A DNA stretch of 64,000 nt. Origin: Ceratopteris richardii. Taxonomy: Eukaryota > Streptophyta > Polypodiopsida > Polypodiales > Pteridaceae. This document shows positions 37,843 through 49,594 of the stretch, piece by piece. Position 1 is the stretch's first letter, and each line of letters begins with the position of its first letter. The DNA lies in the NCBI GenBank assembly GCA_020310875.1, contig CM035423.1:141857723-141921722 (forward strand). The letters run 5' to 3'. The notes under the pieces are model-generated. The model saw only the letters and a list, made by a program, of their open reading frames with translations, ran no database searches and was not told where the DNA came from. The position numbers and the translations under genes were made by a program.

Positions 37843-37871
37843 AAGGCCCATTCAGGGTTCACTTTTTCCCC
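37843..37871 (-). repeat. Right terminal inverted repeat, copy B
   Basis: The complement of GGGGAAAAAGTGAACCCTG, followed by TA (37872-37873), after which the C1 reading frame resumes (ADEA on the minus strand). Confidence 0.9.
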
Positions 37872-37873
37872 TA

Positions 37874-40790
37874 ATGCTTCATCTGCAATATATCCATTCA
37901 GAAATGCATTCTTCACATCTAATTGTGACAACAGTTTGGGCATAACCTTTAACCACAAGTCTAGCTTTGTATCTAGACACCTCACCATTTGCAAACCTCT
38001 TTGTCTTATACACCCACTTACATCCAATTACCTTCTGGTTCTCTAGTCTTGGCACCAATTCCCATGTCTCATTTTCAAGTAGAGCATCAAACTCTTCTTG
38101 CATCACCTTCTCCCAATTCTCTTTACCTTTAGCTTCTTCATATGTGCTTGGGTCTTCTTCTGTCTTCACAATATAAACATAATCTTTTGTTGTTAAGAAA
38201 GATGTATCACAGCTATACCTGATAGGTTCTTTTCTTTCTCTCAAAGATCTTCTGACCTCTGCACTTCTTGAAGTCTCAGCCACATTTGATTCTCGATCAA
38301 ATCTTGGCCTATATTCATCATTGCGTTGCAATTTACTTTTACAATCAACATAATCAACATCTTCTTCATACACCTTTACTTTACTCTTCCCTTTCCTTTG
38401 AACTTTTCAACATCTGCATAATCATTTGTTGAACCTGTATACCATGTGCTTTGCTCATCAAAAGTAACATCTTTTGTAACAAGAAATTGCTTTGTAGATG
38501 GAATCCACAATCTCTAACCCATCTATCTATCATCATACCCAATAAACACATACTTCTCTGCTTTGGGTTCTAGCTTATGTCTTAATTGCGAAGGAACATA
38601 AGCATATGCTAAACATCCAAATAACTTATAATGATCAAGAGTATTTCTTACCCCACCATGCTTCATAAGGTGTTCTACCATACAAAGCTTTGCAGGGTAA
38701 CATATTCACAAGGTAGGTTGCAGTGTTGATAGGTTCTGCCCATAAGTAGTTTGGACAATTCTTCTCTTTCATCATTGATCTTGCAAACTCTAGAAGAGTT
38801 CTATTTCTTCTTTCTGCAACTCCGTTTTGTTGAGGGGAGTACCTACAAGTTACTTCTCTTTTTATACCTACACTCCACAAATAATAATCAAATTCTTTGG
38901 AAAAATAATCTCCCCCTCCATCTGATCTAAGCCTCTTGAGTTTTTGTCCTGTAATCCCCTCTACATAAGCATGATAATGCTTAAATGTCTTAAACACTTC
39001 TAATTTTTCCTTGATTACATAAATTGTAATCCATCTTGTTGCATCATCAACAGACAACACATAATATCTGGATCCATTTATGCTATAGTCCCTAGAAGGA
39101 CCCCACACATTTGTATGAACCAACTCAAGCATTTTTGAGTACTTGTATCCTGATTTATTGTATGAACTTTTGTGTGCTTTACCTAATTGACAAGCTCACA
39201 CTTGTACACCATGTGTTGACCTTCAAAATTTGGCAATCAAAGCACTGCATCATTCTTTGACCTTTCCTTTATGGATCTCTCATTGAAATGACCTAACCTT
39301 TTATGCCATAGATCTAACTCATACATCTTTTGACTTCCATAAGTAAACAATGCATGTCCCACATTACCTTGGACCTTGAGAGTAAAAAGTATTCCTTCCT
39401 TTTTACCTACAATGATGCTTCTATATCCCTGATTTGGATCTTGCACATAGACACCATCATTGGTGAATCTGACTTCATATCCCTTCTCTACAATTTGTCC
39501 TACACTTATCAAGTTTTTAAGAATAGTAGGAACATAAAGTACCTTGCTTAAGAGTGTGCTTCCACTCTTTGTCTTCACTAATCCAATGCTTTCCACTTTA
39601 TGTTTGGTGTTGTCTCCTGTTTGAATTGTATGTCCATTCACCTTTGCTTCCATGTCAATCATCAATGATATGTTGCCACTCATATGATTGCTACATCCTG
39701 AGTCAATATAGAGGACCCTTTGATCTTCTCCTATTGCTTCATGTGTTGCATTCAAGATAAGAGTCATGTCATCCTTCTTATCTGATGCATAATTATAGTA
39801 ATTGTTATTGTAGGACTGAGGTTGAAAGCTTCTTCCACCTCCTCTAGCATATGATGTCCTACCACCTCTTCCACTGAAGTTACCTCTTTGGTTTCTACCT
39901 CCTCTACCTCTTTGATTGAAACTCTGATTATGAATTCCACCATTTTGATTATTATACCAACAATCATTTGCCAAATGATCTGTTCTGCCACAAATCCAAC
40001 AAGCTCTAACACTATCTTTATTCTTACCTCGTCTACCTTTACCTCTTGAATTCATCTTTCCTCTTGTGAAATTAGCTTGGCTTGAAGATCCTTCATCATT
40101 AGTTGACTGCTTTACTTTGCCATTATTTTTCTTATCCTTGGAGTACATAGCTTGACTTGCACTCCTATCATTATCTCCCTTAATGTCCTGCTCAAAAGTT
40201 AGCATTTGTCCTAGCAATTGATTAAGATCAGGAGTAAAATGATCTAATGACAATTCTATGGAAAATATGAAAGGCTTCCATTTCTCATCTCCTCTCAGAC
40301 CTGTAAGCATTTTTCTTACCAACTTATCCTCTTCAATATCTTCATCTACTGCTCCCAAGCTATCTGCAATATCCTTCATTCTTGCCACATAATCAAAAAT
40401 TGATTATGAACTCTTTTTCTTGAAGGTTGTGAACTCTGCCCATAATGAGGACTTCTTTGACTTGGTTGTATTTTGGAAATGCTCTTCCAAAGCATTCCAC
40501 ACATCTGTTGCACTTTCTAACCCTCTAATATGAGGTAGAAGATAATCATTTATAGCCATGTAAATGATGCTCCTAGCTTGAACATCTTTCTTCATCCAGT
40601 TCTTCAAATTCGCAAGCTCTTCCCTAGTTGGAACACTAGGATCTTCAAACTCAGGCTTTTCTTCTTCTCTTGTAATGAATGCCATCAAATCTTTGCTCAT
40701 GAGATGTGTCTCCATCCTCATGGACCAAGTTGGATAGTTCTCCCTATCTAGCTTATCAATTTGCAAACTTTCTCCATCTTTGATCTTCTG
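37874..40790 (-). pseudogene. C1 gag, protease, integrase and front of RT
   Basis: Minus strand, read from about 40790. Gag: KLDRENYPTWSMRMETHLMS, with a TAA at 40404 inside the UBN2-like part, then SLGAVDEDIEEDKLVRKML. Zinc knuckle CWICGRTDHLANDC (about 39968-40010), protease YIDSGCSNHMSG, GAG-pre-integrase LWHKRLGHFNERS. After stops near 39190-39237 comes the integrase core: ELVHTNVWGP, RLRSDGGGDYFSKEF and YSPQQNGVAERRN (about 38820). RT begins WELVPRLENQKVIGCKWVYK and ends QLDVKNAFLNGYIADEA at the transposon border. Several stops and shifts make it a pseudogene. Confidence 0.9.
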
Positions 40791-40999
40791 TGTCTGTAAT
40801 TACTAAGATGTATGGTAATATAATGTACCATTGATATGAAGCTTTAATAATTCTTGATCCTTTCAAACTCAATCTTCACACTTCTTCAGGTTTTCTTCAA
40901 AAATTTGATCTTGTCCACCTTCAATTTGAAGAGACTTCAATGTTTGCAACAGTCGGGACTTCCAATGCTCTTTTCTTCACTTTGTATTGCACATTTTGC

Positions 41000-41010
41000 T
41001 CTGATACCAC
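41000..41010 (-). other. C1 primer binding site
   Basis: tctgataccac is the complement of gtggtatcaga, next to the 5' LTR start at 41011. It sets the element's direction as minus. Confidence 0.85.
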
Positions 41011-42018
41011 TATTGGAGAGCTCTAAATCTCCAAAGGCTTGACCTATACTGATTTAAAAGCACCTCTATATCAGTTATAGACCAAACTTAACACAAATGT
41101 TACCTTAATTTACCAAATCATTCATGAACAATTCTCTGAGTGAGAACTTTTCTTCTTCAAGAAGTCTACTTCAGATTTAGACTTCATTACTTGCACATAC
41201 CTTCAAATTTCTTCAATCTAATGATATTCATACCTCCATGCCATCATTGCACAATCATATCAACCATTATTCCTTCAAAAGAATCATCAAAACTTTGATT
41301 TGATCATTAAGATCAAAAGTATGTTAGAAATTGTCTTCCTGAACAAGCGACTTTGACATAGTCAACTTCTAAGATTGATTTCTCACAACACAAGTCCCAT
41401 TTTGCTAAATGCTTTTAGCGATAGCTTCCTTACCTTCTAAGTTAGATTTTGAATGTTCAATCATAAAGAACTTTACACTGTGCACGGAGAATCAAGCACA
41501 ACATAGACACAAAAAAGTGCACCACTCTCAGAGGTCTACCTGTAGACTTTACATATACATGTTTCTATTGATCATACACACAACCTGACTGGAATTAGAC
41601 CATGAAACTTTGCACATAGCTTGATTAGCTTCTAATTAGATGTGTACAAAAGGTTTTCTAATCCACATGATCAGATTGAGAGAAATCAGAGAAAGACTCG
41701 ATGCTAACTCCTAAAGATGACTCTCTTCACATCTATCTCATGGACACTTGGCTTCTAATGACTCTCTCACATATTTCTTTACATCATTGAGTTATATACA
41801 TATGCTTCTAGACTCATCCCACGCTTATTACATTATTCTTATCATCCTAAGGATCATCTATATCCATTATACAAGAATCCTCAACTACTAATGTACATAT
41901 GTATACAAGCTATACTATTGAGATCTCTTCACTTCAATGACTTCTTTGGCTTCATTCTGATTCTTGACTTGCTTCAAATTCTTCATTATCATCAATTTTG
42001 GATTGCTTTGTTCCAACA
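41011..42018 (-). repeat. C1 5' LTR
   Basis: About 1008 bp, matching 20011-21019, ending ccaaca and followed by the duplicated ATACA at 42019-42023. Confidence 0.9.
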
Positions 42019-42525
42019 ATACACACACACATACACACACATATACACATACACACATACACACATACACACACACACATAGACATAGACATAGACATAG
42101 ACATAGACATAGACATAGACATAGACATAGACATAGACATAGACATAGACATAGACGTAGACATAGACATAGACATAGACATAGACGTAGACATAGACAT
42201 AGACATAGACATAGACGTAGACATAGCATAGACATAGACATAGACATAGACATAGACATAGACATAGACATAGACATAGACATAGACATAGACATAGGCA
42301 TAGACATAGACATACACATACACATACACATGCACATGCACATGGACATGCACATGCACGTGCACGTGCACGTGCACATGCACATGCACATTCACATGCA
42401 CATCCACATCCACATCCACATCCACTTCCACATACACATACACATACACATACACATACGCATACACATACGCATACGCATACGCATATGCATACACATA
42501 CACATACACACACATACACAAAGGA
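42019..42525. repeat. Hexanucleotide array, block 3 (AGACAT-rich)
   Basis: The right piece of the same array. 42019-42078 is ACAC/ACATAC-like. About 42080-42310 is AGACAT with occasional AGACGT, a unit type not seen in blocks 1 and 2. 42310-42420 mixes CACATG, CACGTG and CACATC, and 42425-42515 returns to ACATAC/GCATAC. The array ends against copia gag sequence. Confidence 0.95.
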
Positions 42526-42529
42526 TGCT

Positions 42530-43650
42530 TGGGATACACTTACCACTTTGCACTAGACAAGAAATGAGCCTCGTGTTGCTTACCTAGAAAATCAATTGGA
42601 AGGTGACCATATGAATGAACTAGATTCTATGGATATTTTTTTGACAAAGATCAAATATTTGAAAGAGTAGTTGATTTCTATAGATGAAGTCTTGCTAGAT
42701 AGTTCACTTTTGCAGACCGTTCTTAATGGCCTTCTTGATTCATATGAGAGTTTGGCTTCCACTCTTCAATTGATGATGAAAGGCAATCCAAATGCCTTAA
42801 CATTTGAGGATTTTGTCTCTGTTTTATTCCAGGAAGATCAGTCTAAGTAGAATAGGTCCATTATGCATGTTGTAGATCAAGATTTCTTAGCTAATCCGAA
42901 GGGGAAAGGTAAATGGAGCTCATCTACTAGTAATCCAAAATCTGTGAATGGTGCACAATTGAAAAAGGAAGACAGATGAGAAAAAAAAAATAGAAAAGAA
43001 TATAATTCTACAAATATTATAAAGGAAATGATGATGTCATGAAGAGTTGTCAAAAGCTAAGTGCAACAGAAGCAAAGAAGTAAGAGGCTTGAATGGTTGT
43101 TGTAGAGGCATCTACACCTAAAACAAAGTCTACTTATCTTATGTAGAATGAAGAATTGGCATTTACTTCTGTTTGCAGCTATGGTCCATCTTCTCATGAA
43201 TAGTGTATGTCTGAGCAAGAAGCAGCCTACCGTGGCCAGTTCTAGTTGTGAGGCTGAGTATAGGGAAGCTTTCATAGATACTGTTGTTTGTGTGTGGCTG
43301 ATATGCCTTTTAACTGATTTGAGTGTTGGTTAGTCTTTTGCCACCACCATCTTCACCAACAGTCAAAGTGGATTGGTAGTTGCAAGGAACCTTGCCTCTC
43401 ATGCTCACACAAAGCACATTGAGGTGCGTTATCATTATGTTAGGGAGAGGTTCTCTATCAAGAGATCAATTTGGCATATGTGCCCACACAAGATAAGATT
43501 GCATAACTTTTCATGAAGGCTCTACCTTGAGGAAAGTTTGAAGCTTTCCACAAAGCTTTGGGCTTACTTCCTTTTGTGGATTGATCTCTTTCCACATAGC
43601 TTGGCACTTCATCATAGATGAGTGCCAAATCCTTGTTCATTGCATCACTC
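42530..43650 (+). pseudogene. C6 copia remnant: gag joined to RNase H
   Basis: Plus strand. 42540-42970 translates as copia gag (LENQLEGDHMNELDSMDIFL, TKIKYLKE, TVLNGLLDSYESLAS, LTFEDFVSVLFQ). A decayed zinc-knuckle region follows, and from about 43190 there is the RNase H end: SKKQPTVASSSCEAEYREA, then SHAHTKHIEVRYHYVRERF. Protease, integrase and RT are missing, so a large deletion joins the two ends. Several stops. The gag is close to that at 57225-57884, so C6 and C4 belong to one family. Confidence 0.82.
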
Positions 43651-43665
43651 CCAAGGGGGATTTAT

Positions 43666-43937
43666 TGATATATTTTGGTATCAATATGATGAACACACTA
43701 GAACCACTGGGGCACTTTTTTCCCTCTTGAGGAGATTTTGTTCCCTCAACTTGTATAAACCCCTATAACCCTAACATGACATATATCCTTGTATGTTCAC
43801 CTGATAATACATTCAGTATTGTAGGTTGTGCTCCAAAGCTTCTTCTTCGTCTTCTTGTGTTGTTTGTGTGCTTAATGTCAGGGAATATCTTGAGAGAGTT
43901 GATGAAGATGCTCCATGTGCATGGAGCAGTGAGTCTT
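43666..43937 (+). repeat. C6 3' LTR (end uncertain)
   Basis: It starts TGATATATTTTGG after the purine tract ccaagggggattta. It shares the stretch ggggcacttttttccctc and the following text with the complement of 58234-58458. The right boundary is not clear; the next LTR begins at 43938. Confidence 0.6.
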
Positions 43938-44640
43938 TGTTGGAACCTTGAAGTTATGAAGGACCCATGAAGCTATGAAAGATATGGAGTACTTGGAGGC
44001 CTACCTCGGAGCTAAGGATACTCGAGGCTCAAGGCCTTGTGATGGTCTCTCAAATTTCCCACTTTTTCCTTTTGTATACAAGTTCTTCATAGGAACTGTC
44101 TCTTATTTCCTTTTTTGAGAAAACCCATAAAAACTCAACCTTACCCTTCTTTTTTTGGAAAAGGTTTCTTTGTGAACTCTTGCTTTATTTTAGAAATAGG
44201 AGCCTTTTGGAAACGCACGAAGAGGACTCTCTCTCTTGAAAGATTCTCTTCTTGATTTTCCCACCTACCTTTTATTTTTAGATCTCTCAAATTAATGAAG
44301 CCTTTGGCCACTTGTATTCAACGGATTCATCCTCCCCTCTTATAAAAGGAGGAGCTCATTTTGTAAAAGGGGGTCCCTTGGCCATGGCCTTGGCCTCCAT
44401 GCTAATGGAATGAAGGTTCATTTGGCTTCCACATTTCTCCTTGTGTGCTAGGCGTTGGTCCATGTGTGTGGGCTTGGTACTTGGGGTTGGCTTGTGTGTG
44501 AGCATTGCCCTCCCTTGCTCCTTTTGACGTTGGCCATGGTGCCATTGTTCATGGACATGGGTGTGTGTGCATTGCTTGCACTTCTTGCAACTCCTCTTGG
44601 AAGAGCCCCTCACTTCCATGTGAGGCGGTTTGGGTTGGCA
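43938..44640 (+). repeat. G3-family gypsy LTR fragment, plus orientation
   Basis: It starts TGTTGGAACCTTGAAG and runs to cggtttgggttgg. It is the inverted counterpart of 55528-56248, nearly identical over 700 bp, but lacks the last ~18 bp of the LTR and the primer site. Reading frames inside it on either strand mirror each other and are not genes. Confidence 0.85.
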
Positions 44641-44682
44641 ATCCTTGCATCAAACATATCTGCAAAAAAGGCATGAACTTTA
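44641..44682. other. Short unique spacer before C3
   Basis: It contains catcaaacatatctgcaaaa, which recurs with small changes near 51698 (catcaaacatagctgcaaag). It ends with CTTTA, the left copy of the C3 target duplication. Confidence 0.5.
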
Positions 44683-45400
44683 TGTAAGACAATAGTTACG
44701 CAATATAACACAGGAGCAATAACAGAGAAGATAACAGATATAGGAGAATCTCAACAATTTTCTACTAGCAACAAGTACAAAGATGATGGCGTTGTCCACC
44801 CGTGTGCTCTCAAGGTAGAGCTTAAATGGTGATCTAGACAACTCTAGATAGGGAGATACAAGGTAGAGGTATGCTGGCTCAACTCAGTGTCTTAGGTAGT
44901 GCAGAAGTCATGTATATATAGGATCATGGGTGGCCTGCCATGGACGGCTATACATGGGCGGTAGAGCGTGGGCGGCCACCGCCCGCGTAATTGCCATACA
45001 CGGCTTAGACTGGTTGAACCGACCTAACAAATATAAATGATTTCTGACTCCGACAGGGAATATTCCATGGAATATTCCCTTTACCGTCGCGCCGGGGGTG
45101 CTGCCCTCGGACCCCCACCAGGGGGCCCGCTGGCCCCCTGGGACCCCCCAGCCAGGGGGCCCGCTGGCCCCCTTGGACCCCCCAGCCGGGGCTGCTCACC
45201 GCTGCCCCAGACCCCACAATTGGGGACCCTGATAACTCCCTTTCCTTATAATATCTTACATGGTCCAATATGACCTTCATCCAACATTCAAGTTGGGATT
45301 CCCATCAATTAGGTAATGCATGCTTGGCTTCTCCTCATAAAGGGGGCCTTACAAAATGTGCATACAATCATGAGGGGTAGACATTGATCATATACTAACA
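44683..45400 (-). repeat. C3 3' LTR
   Basis: 718 bp, 34 bp longer than the other LTR because a GC-rich stretch (cccccagccagggggcccgc type, about 45100-45190) is duplicated in tandem here. Otherwise it is nearly identical to 49595-50278. Confidence 0.93.
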
Positions 45401-45428
45401 CCCCCCCTCAATGTTTACCGATGATAAA

Positions 45429-48400
45429 TCAAGTAGGTCTCGGTCCTATGCCCATCTGTTGAAGATGCTTGTTGAGCTGCTCTCTTCCAAGTGCTTTAGT
45501 GAATATGTCAGCACAATTTGCCTCTGTTGGGCAATATTCTAGCTCCACAATTTCATCTTCAATTAGCTCACGAATGTAATGGTACTGTACTTCTATGTGC
45601 TTGGTGCGAGCATGAAATACTGGGTTCTTTGCAATAGCCATACAACGTTGATTATCACACTTGAGTACAGTTGGCATATTTGATGGAAAGCCAAGATCTA
45701 CAAGAATTCTCCTTAACCAGACTGCCTCACAAGAAGCAAAACAAGCTGCTTTGTACTCTGCTTCAGTGGAGGAGAGTGCGAGAGTTGGTTGCTTCCTACT
45801 TACCCAAGAAAATATTCCTGAACCAAGTGAGAAACAATATCCAGAAACTGATTTTCTAGAATCACAACCTCCAGCCCAATCTGAATCACAATATCCTTGG
45901 AGTGTATCACCTGTGGTATACAAAATACCAAAATCCAAGGTTCCTGCAATGTACCTTAGAATTCGCATTCCAGCATTCCAGTGACTCTCCTTAGGTTTGT
46001 TGGAAAACCTGCTTAACACTCCAACAGCATAGCAAATGTCTGGTCTAGTGTTGCACAGAAAAATAAGACTTCCAACGAGCTTCCTATACTTCTTAGCATC
46101 TACATCAGGCATGTTATCATCCATAGATAGCTTATGATTTACCTCCATAGGTGTGCTAGTTGGTTTGCAGTCCATCATTCCAAATGCCTTGAGAATTTCT
46201 TTGGAATATTTTTGTTGTGAGATGAAAATGCCATCCTTCCTTTGCCATACTTCAATTCCCAGACAAAAATGGAGTAGACCTAAGTCTGTCATTTCAAACT
46301 CAGTTCCCAAGCTGATCCGAGTTTGATTGATGAGTTCCTGATGATCTCCTGTAATGATCAAATCATCTACATATACAATGACAACAACTAGCTTGCTATC
46401 CCTTTTCGTTACATACAAGTTAGCATCAGAAGTACTTCTTTCAAAACCCATATTTTTGAAAAAATGATCTATTCGTTGGTACCAAGCCCGTGGAGCTTGC
46501 TTAAGTCCATACAAAGCTTTCTTCAACCTGCAAACTTTATTTTCTGAATTGGGCACCTCAAAACCTGGTGGTTGAGATACATATACCTCCTCCTTGAGGT
46601 GACCATTCAAAAATGCAGATTTGACATCCATCTGGAAAATAGGCCAAGACTTTTGTGCAGCTACTGCAAGTACCGTCCGAATAGTTGTCATGCGTGCCGT
46701 TGGTGCAAAAGTTTCTTGAACATCAAATCCTTCAATCTGTGAAAAACCCTGTGCAACTAATCATGCCTTATACTTTTCTAATGTTCCATCAGCTTTATAC
46801 TTAGCTTTCCAAATCCATTTAGTACCTATTACCTTCTTCGTTGGCGGCAAGTCGACTAGATCCCATGTATCATTTTTGAGTATACTATCATACTCAGACT
46901 GCATTGCCGCTCTCCAATCTGGATCATCAATGGCTTCTTCAATGGTGGTAGGTTCCTTTATCGAACCCATGATATCTGCCATTAGAGCCATGTTAACAAT
47001 GTGTTCTGAGGCTCTTCTTTGCTCCTCTATTCTCTTTGATCTTCGTAATCCATCCGATGATGATTCTGGTACATCTACATGTGGATTAAGATCATCAAAG
47101 AGCTGTTGTGCCCACTTCGGTAGTGGCTTACGCTGTGCAGCTACAACTGGTTGGCTTTTTATTGAGGAAATTTCTCCATCAGATGTTTCCTCCTCCTCAA
47201 CTTTAACCTGTCTTTTGATAGGCACAAGGTGAGATATTTCTCCGCTTGATGAGATAGTAGATTTACCTTTATCTTCTACTAAGTGTGGTCGTTCATCAAA
47301 CACCACATCTCGGCTGACAAAAATCTTCCTTGCCTCAGGATCCCATAACCTGTATGCTTTAGACTCTTCACTATATCCTAGGAAGACACACTTTTTGCTT
47401 TTTGAATCCAACTTTGATCTTGTTGAATCAGGAATATGTGCATAACAGAAACAACCAAAAATTCTAAAATGCAAAACTGAAGGCTTTTTACCAGAATATG
47501 CTTCTTGAGGAGTCATCCCCTTCAGTGCTTTTGTGTAGCTTCGATTGAGGATGTAGACTGCTGTATTGACTGCTTCTGCCCAGAATGAATCAGGCATGTC
47601 TTGAGCCTTCAACATACAACGAGCCATTTCAACTACTGTCCTGTTCCTACGCTCAACAACGCCATTTTGTTGGGGTGTATGAGCTGTGGTAAGTTGCCTT
47701 TTCACACCATGCTCCTTACAGTAATTGTTGAATTCTGTTGACAAGAATTCACCTCCTCTATCTGTTCTAAATTTCTTCAATTTCCTTCCTGATTCATTTT
47801 CTACATACTTATGCCACGTTTTAAATTTTTCAAAAGCATCAGCCTTCTCTCGAATGAAATAAACCCACATCTTTCTACTATAATCGTCGACTAACAGCAA
47901 GAAGTAGAAAGATCCTCCTAAAGCAGGTGTAGACATTTTACCGCAGAGATCAGCATGTACCAACTCTAGAGGAGCTTGAGATCGATTGCTGGTCTCTCTT
48001 GGAAATGCCTTTCGTTGTTGCTTGCCCATCATACAAGCTTCACAAGGTTCCTGCAACTCTGAAAATGCAGGCATATGAGCAACCATCCCTGTTCGTTGCA
48101 TCTCCTTCAAAACTGCAAATCCGAGATGCCCAAATCGTCGGTGCCATAACCTGCTTACATCTTTATCTTCTGTAGCAGTTAAAGCACTTAACTCATACAA
48201 GTTATCCCGTCGTATGCCTTTACCTACAACATTACCTGATGAATCCATGATTTTCGCACCACTCTTATTGAAGTGAACTTCGAGTCCACGATCTGTTATT
48301 GCAGAAACTGACAACAAATTTCTTTTGAGTGTAGGTACATAGAGAACATCGGATAACTTTTTCTCAACACTTGGAGAAGTGATAAAAGAGATGGTTCCAG

Positions 48401-49499
48401 TTCCTTCAGCTGGACACTTGGAGTCATTTCCCACCACTACATTGATGGATTCCCGCAGAGGCACTAGGGAACTATACCAATCCTTTTTACTAGTCATATG
48501 GCGAGAAGCTCCACTATCTAAAATCCATGGCTCATCAACACGAGCTTGAGCAGATGAACATACCTCTTCAATAGCTACCCAAAGTTCCAGCTCTGTGTTG
48601 TTTGCAGACTCTTTGTTCTTCCATGATGATTTTACAGTCCCATTCCGTTCATCAGCTTGCTTCTTTCTGTAATCCTTGATGGCATGGCCTTTCTTTTCAC
48701 AATAGAAGCAACTTCCTGTGAACTTTTTCTTCTTTGGCTTCTTCTTTGATCCCTCTGAAGAGCCTTTACCTTTTGCATTTGCTGAGAATGCAGCATCAGT
48801 TGTACTTTGCCGATTCTTCAGCCGCATCTCTTCTTCTAAAAGCATGGCACAAAACTCTTCAAATGTAAGAGGAGTTGGCCTTACCTGAGTGTTAAGGGCT
48901 GTTACTAATCCATCATACTTTGCTCGAAGAACACGTACAGATCTTCGAGCCAGCTCTTCTGGTGTTATAACAACACCAACTGCAGCCAATTGATCTTGAA
49001 GATGCTTTATCCGTTTGATAAAATCTTCAGCCTTTTCAGAATCAGAATGTTTTTCATTTGCCAACTGATTTTCTAAATTCTGTATCCTAGTGTGGTTCTT
49101 GGTCTCATATTGTCGAGCCAATATGCCCCAAGCCTCATGTGCTTTAGTAGTATGTTGAACTAAAGTAAGCACAGAATCACTTACACTAGTGACAATCGCA
49201 CATAATGCATCAGCATTCCGCCTTTTCCAAGCTCGTAGGAGATCTGGATCTGGCTGAATCATCAATCTTGAATTTGCTGGATCTTCAACTAGTATAGGCT
49301 CTGGATCCAATCCCATCGGTCCCATGACAGTGTCAAGTAATTCATAGGAGTCCAAAATTGCAGAAATTTTGAACTTCCAGAGTGTATAGTTGGTTCCATC
49401 CAGCTTCCCTTCAGTGAATGCAGGTGGACGAATTCGAATAGGTGCAGCATTAACATTAGCTGAAGCACCAAGACTACTGTTCGATGATGAAGCCATCAT
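45429..49499 (-). pseudogene. C3 copia polyprotein, single nonsense codon
   Basis: Minus strand from ATG 49499. Gag: KLDGTNYTLWKFKISAILDS. Zinc knuckle CFYCEKKGHAIKDY (about 48675-48718), in which the fourth ligand Cys is Tyr. Protease WILDSGASRHMTS (about 48490-48530), GAG-pre-integrase LWHRRFGHLGF, integrase core with ELVHADLCG, LLVDDYSRKMWVYF and FRTDRGGEFLS, then TPQQNGVVERRNRT. RT starts DTWDLVDLPPTKKVIGTKW; a TGA at 46761-46763 replaces the Arg expected in KARLVA. The frame then runs 46760-45429 with FQMDVKSAFLNGHLKEEVY, the active site YVDDLIITGD and RNase H SDWAGG and ALSSTEAEY. It is the best-preserved coding region in the window after C2. Confidence 0.94.
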
Positions 49500-49583
49500 G
49501 TAATCACTCGAATAATCTACTGATATTCTAGTCTGCTAGTAGGCTAAAATAATGATACTTCTCAAGCTATTCGAACCTTACAG

Positions 49584-49594
49584 CTCTGATACCA
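49584..49594 (-). other. C3 primer binding site
   Basis: ctctgatacca, the complement of tggtatcagag, directly adjoins the 5' LTR start at 49595. Confidence 0.9.

Larger units (their letters stand above)
22193..37871 (+). mobile_element. Histone-carrying DNA transposon, copy B (both ends present)
   Basis: The ends GGGGAAAAAATGAACCCTG (left) and the complement of GGGGAAAAAGTGAACCCTG (right) are inverted repeats, flanked by TA on both sides inside the C1 RT gene. Without copia C2 and its duplication, the element is about 9.15 kb. Gene order: A and H3-like on plus, then B and C on minus. Copy A matches the first 6.4 kb. Keeping one TA restores a continuous C1 reading frame (DEALMSVHG), which supports a TA duplication rather than AT. 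The TA target recalls Tc1/mariner-type or CMC-type elements, but size, gene set and gene A motifs fit no superfamily I can name. Confidence 0.87.
20011..42018 (-). mobile_element. C1 Ty1/copia element (minus strand), hosting transposon copy B
   Basis: LTRs of about 1 kb (20011-21019 and 41011-42018) begin TGTTGGA or TATTGGA and end CAACA. The target duplication ATACA flanks them exactly (20006-20010 and 42019-42023). A tRNA-Met-type primer site adjoins the right LTR and a polypurine tract adjoins the left LTR, so the element reads right to left. Gag, protease, integrase and the front of RT lie at 37874-40790; the rest of RT and RNase H lies at 21028-22190. The gap is transposon copy B. If one TA is kept, the RT frame joins without a break across the insertion. 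Confidence 0.92.

Noticed and set aside
44356-44676. Small mirrored frames in 44356-44676 and 55235-55831
   Set aside because: They lie inside the two inverted LTR copies, so the same peptide appears twice; LTR sequence is not expected to code here.
46876-47232. 118-codon plus-strand frame
   Set aside because: It is antisense to the C3 integrase-RT region with no motif of its own.
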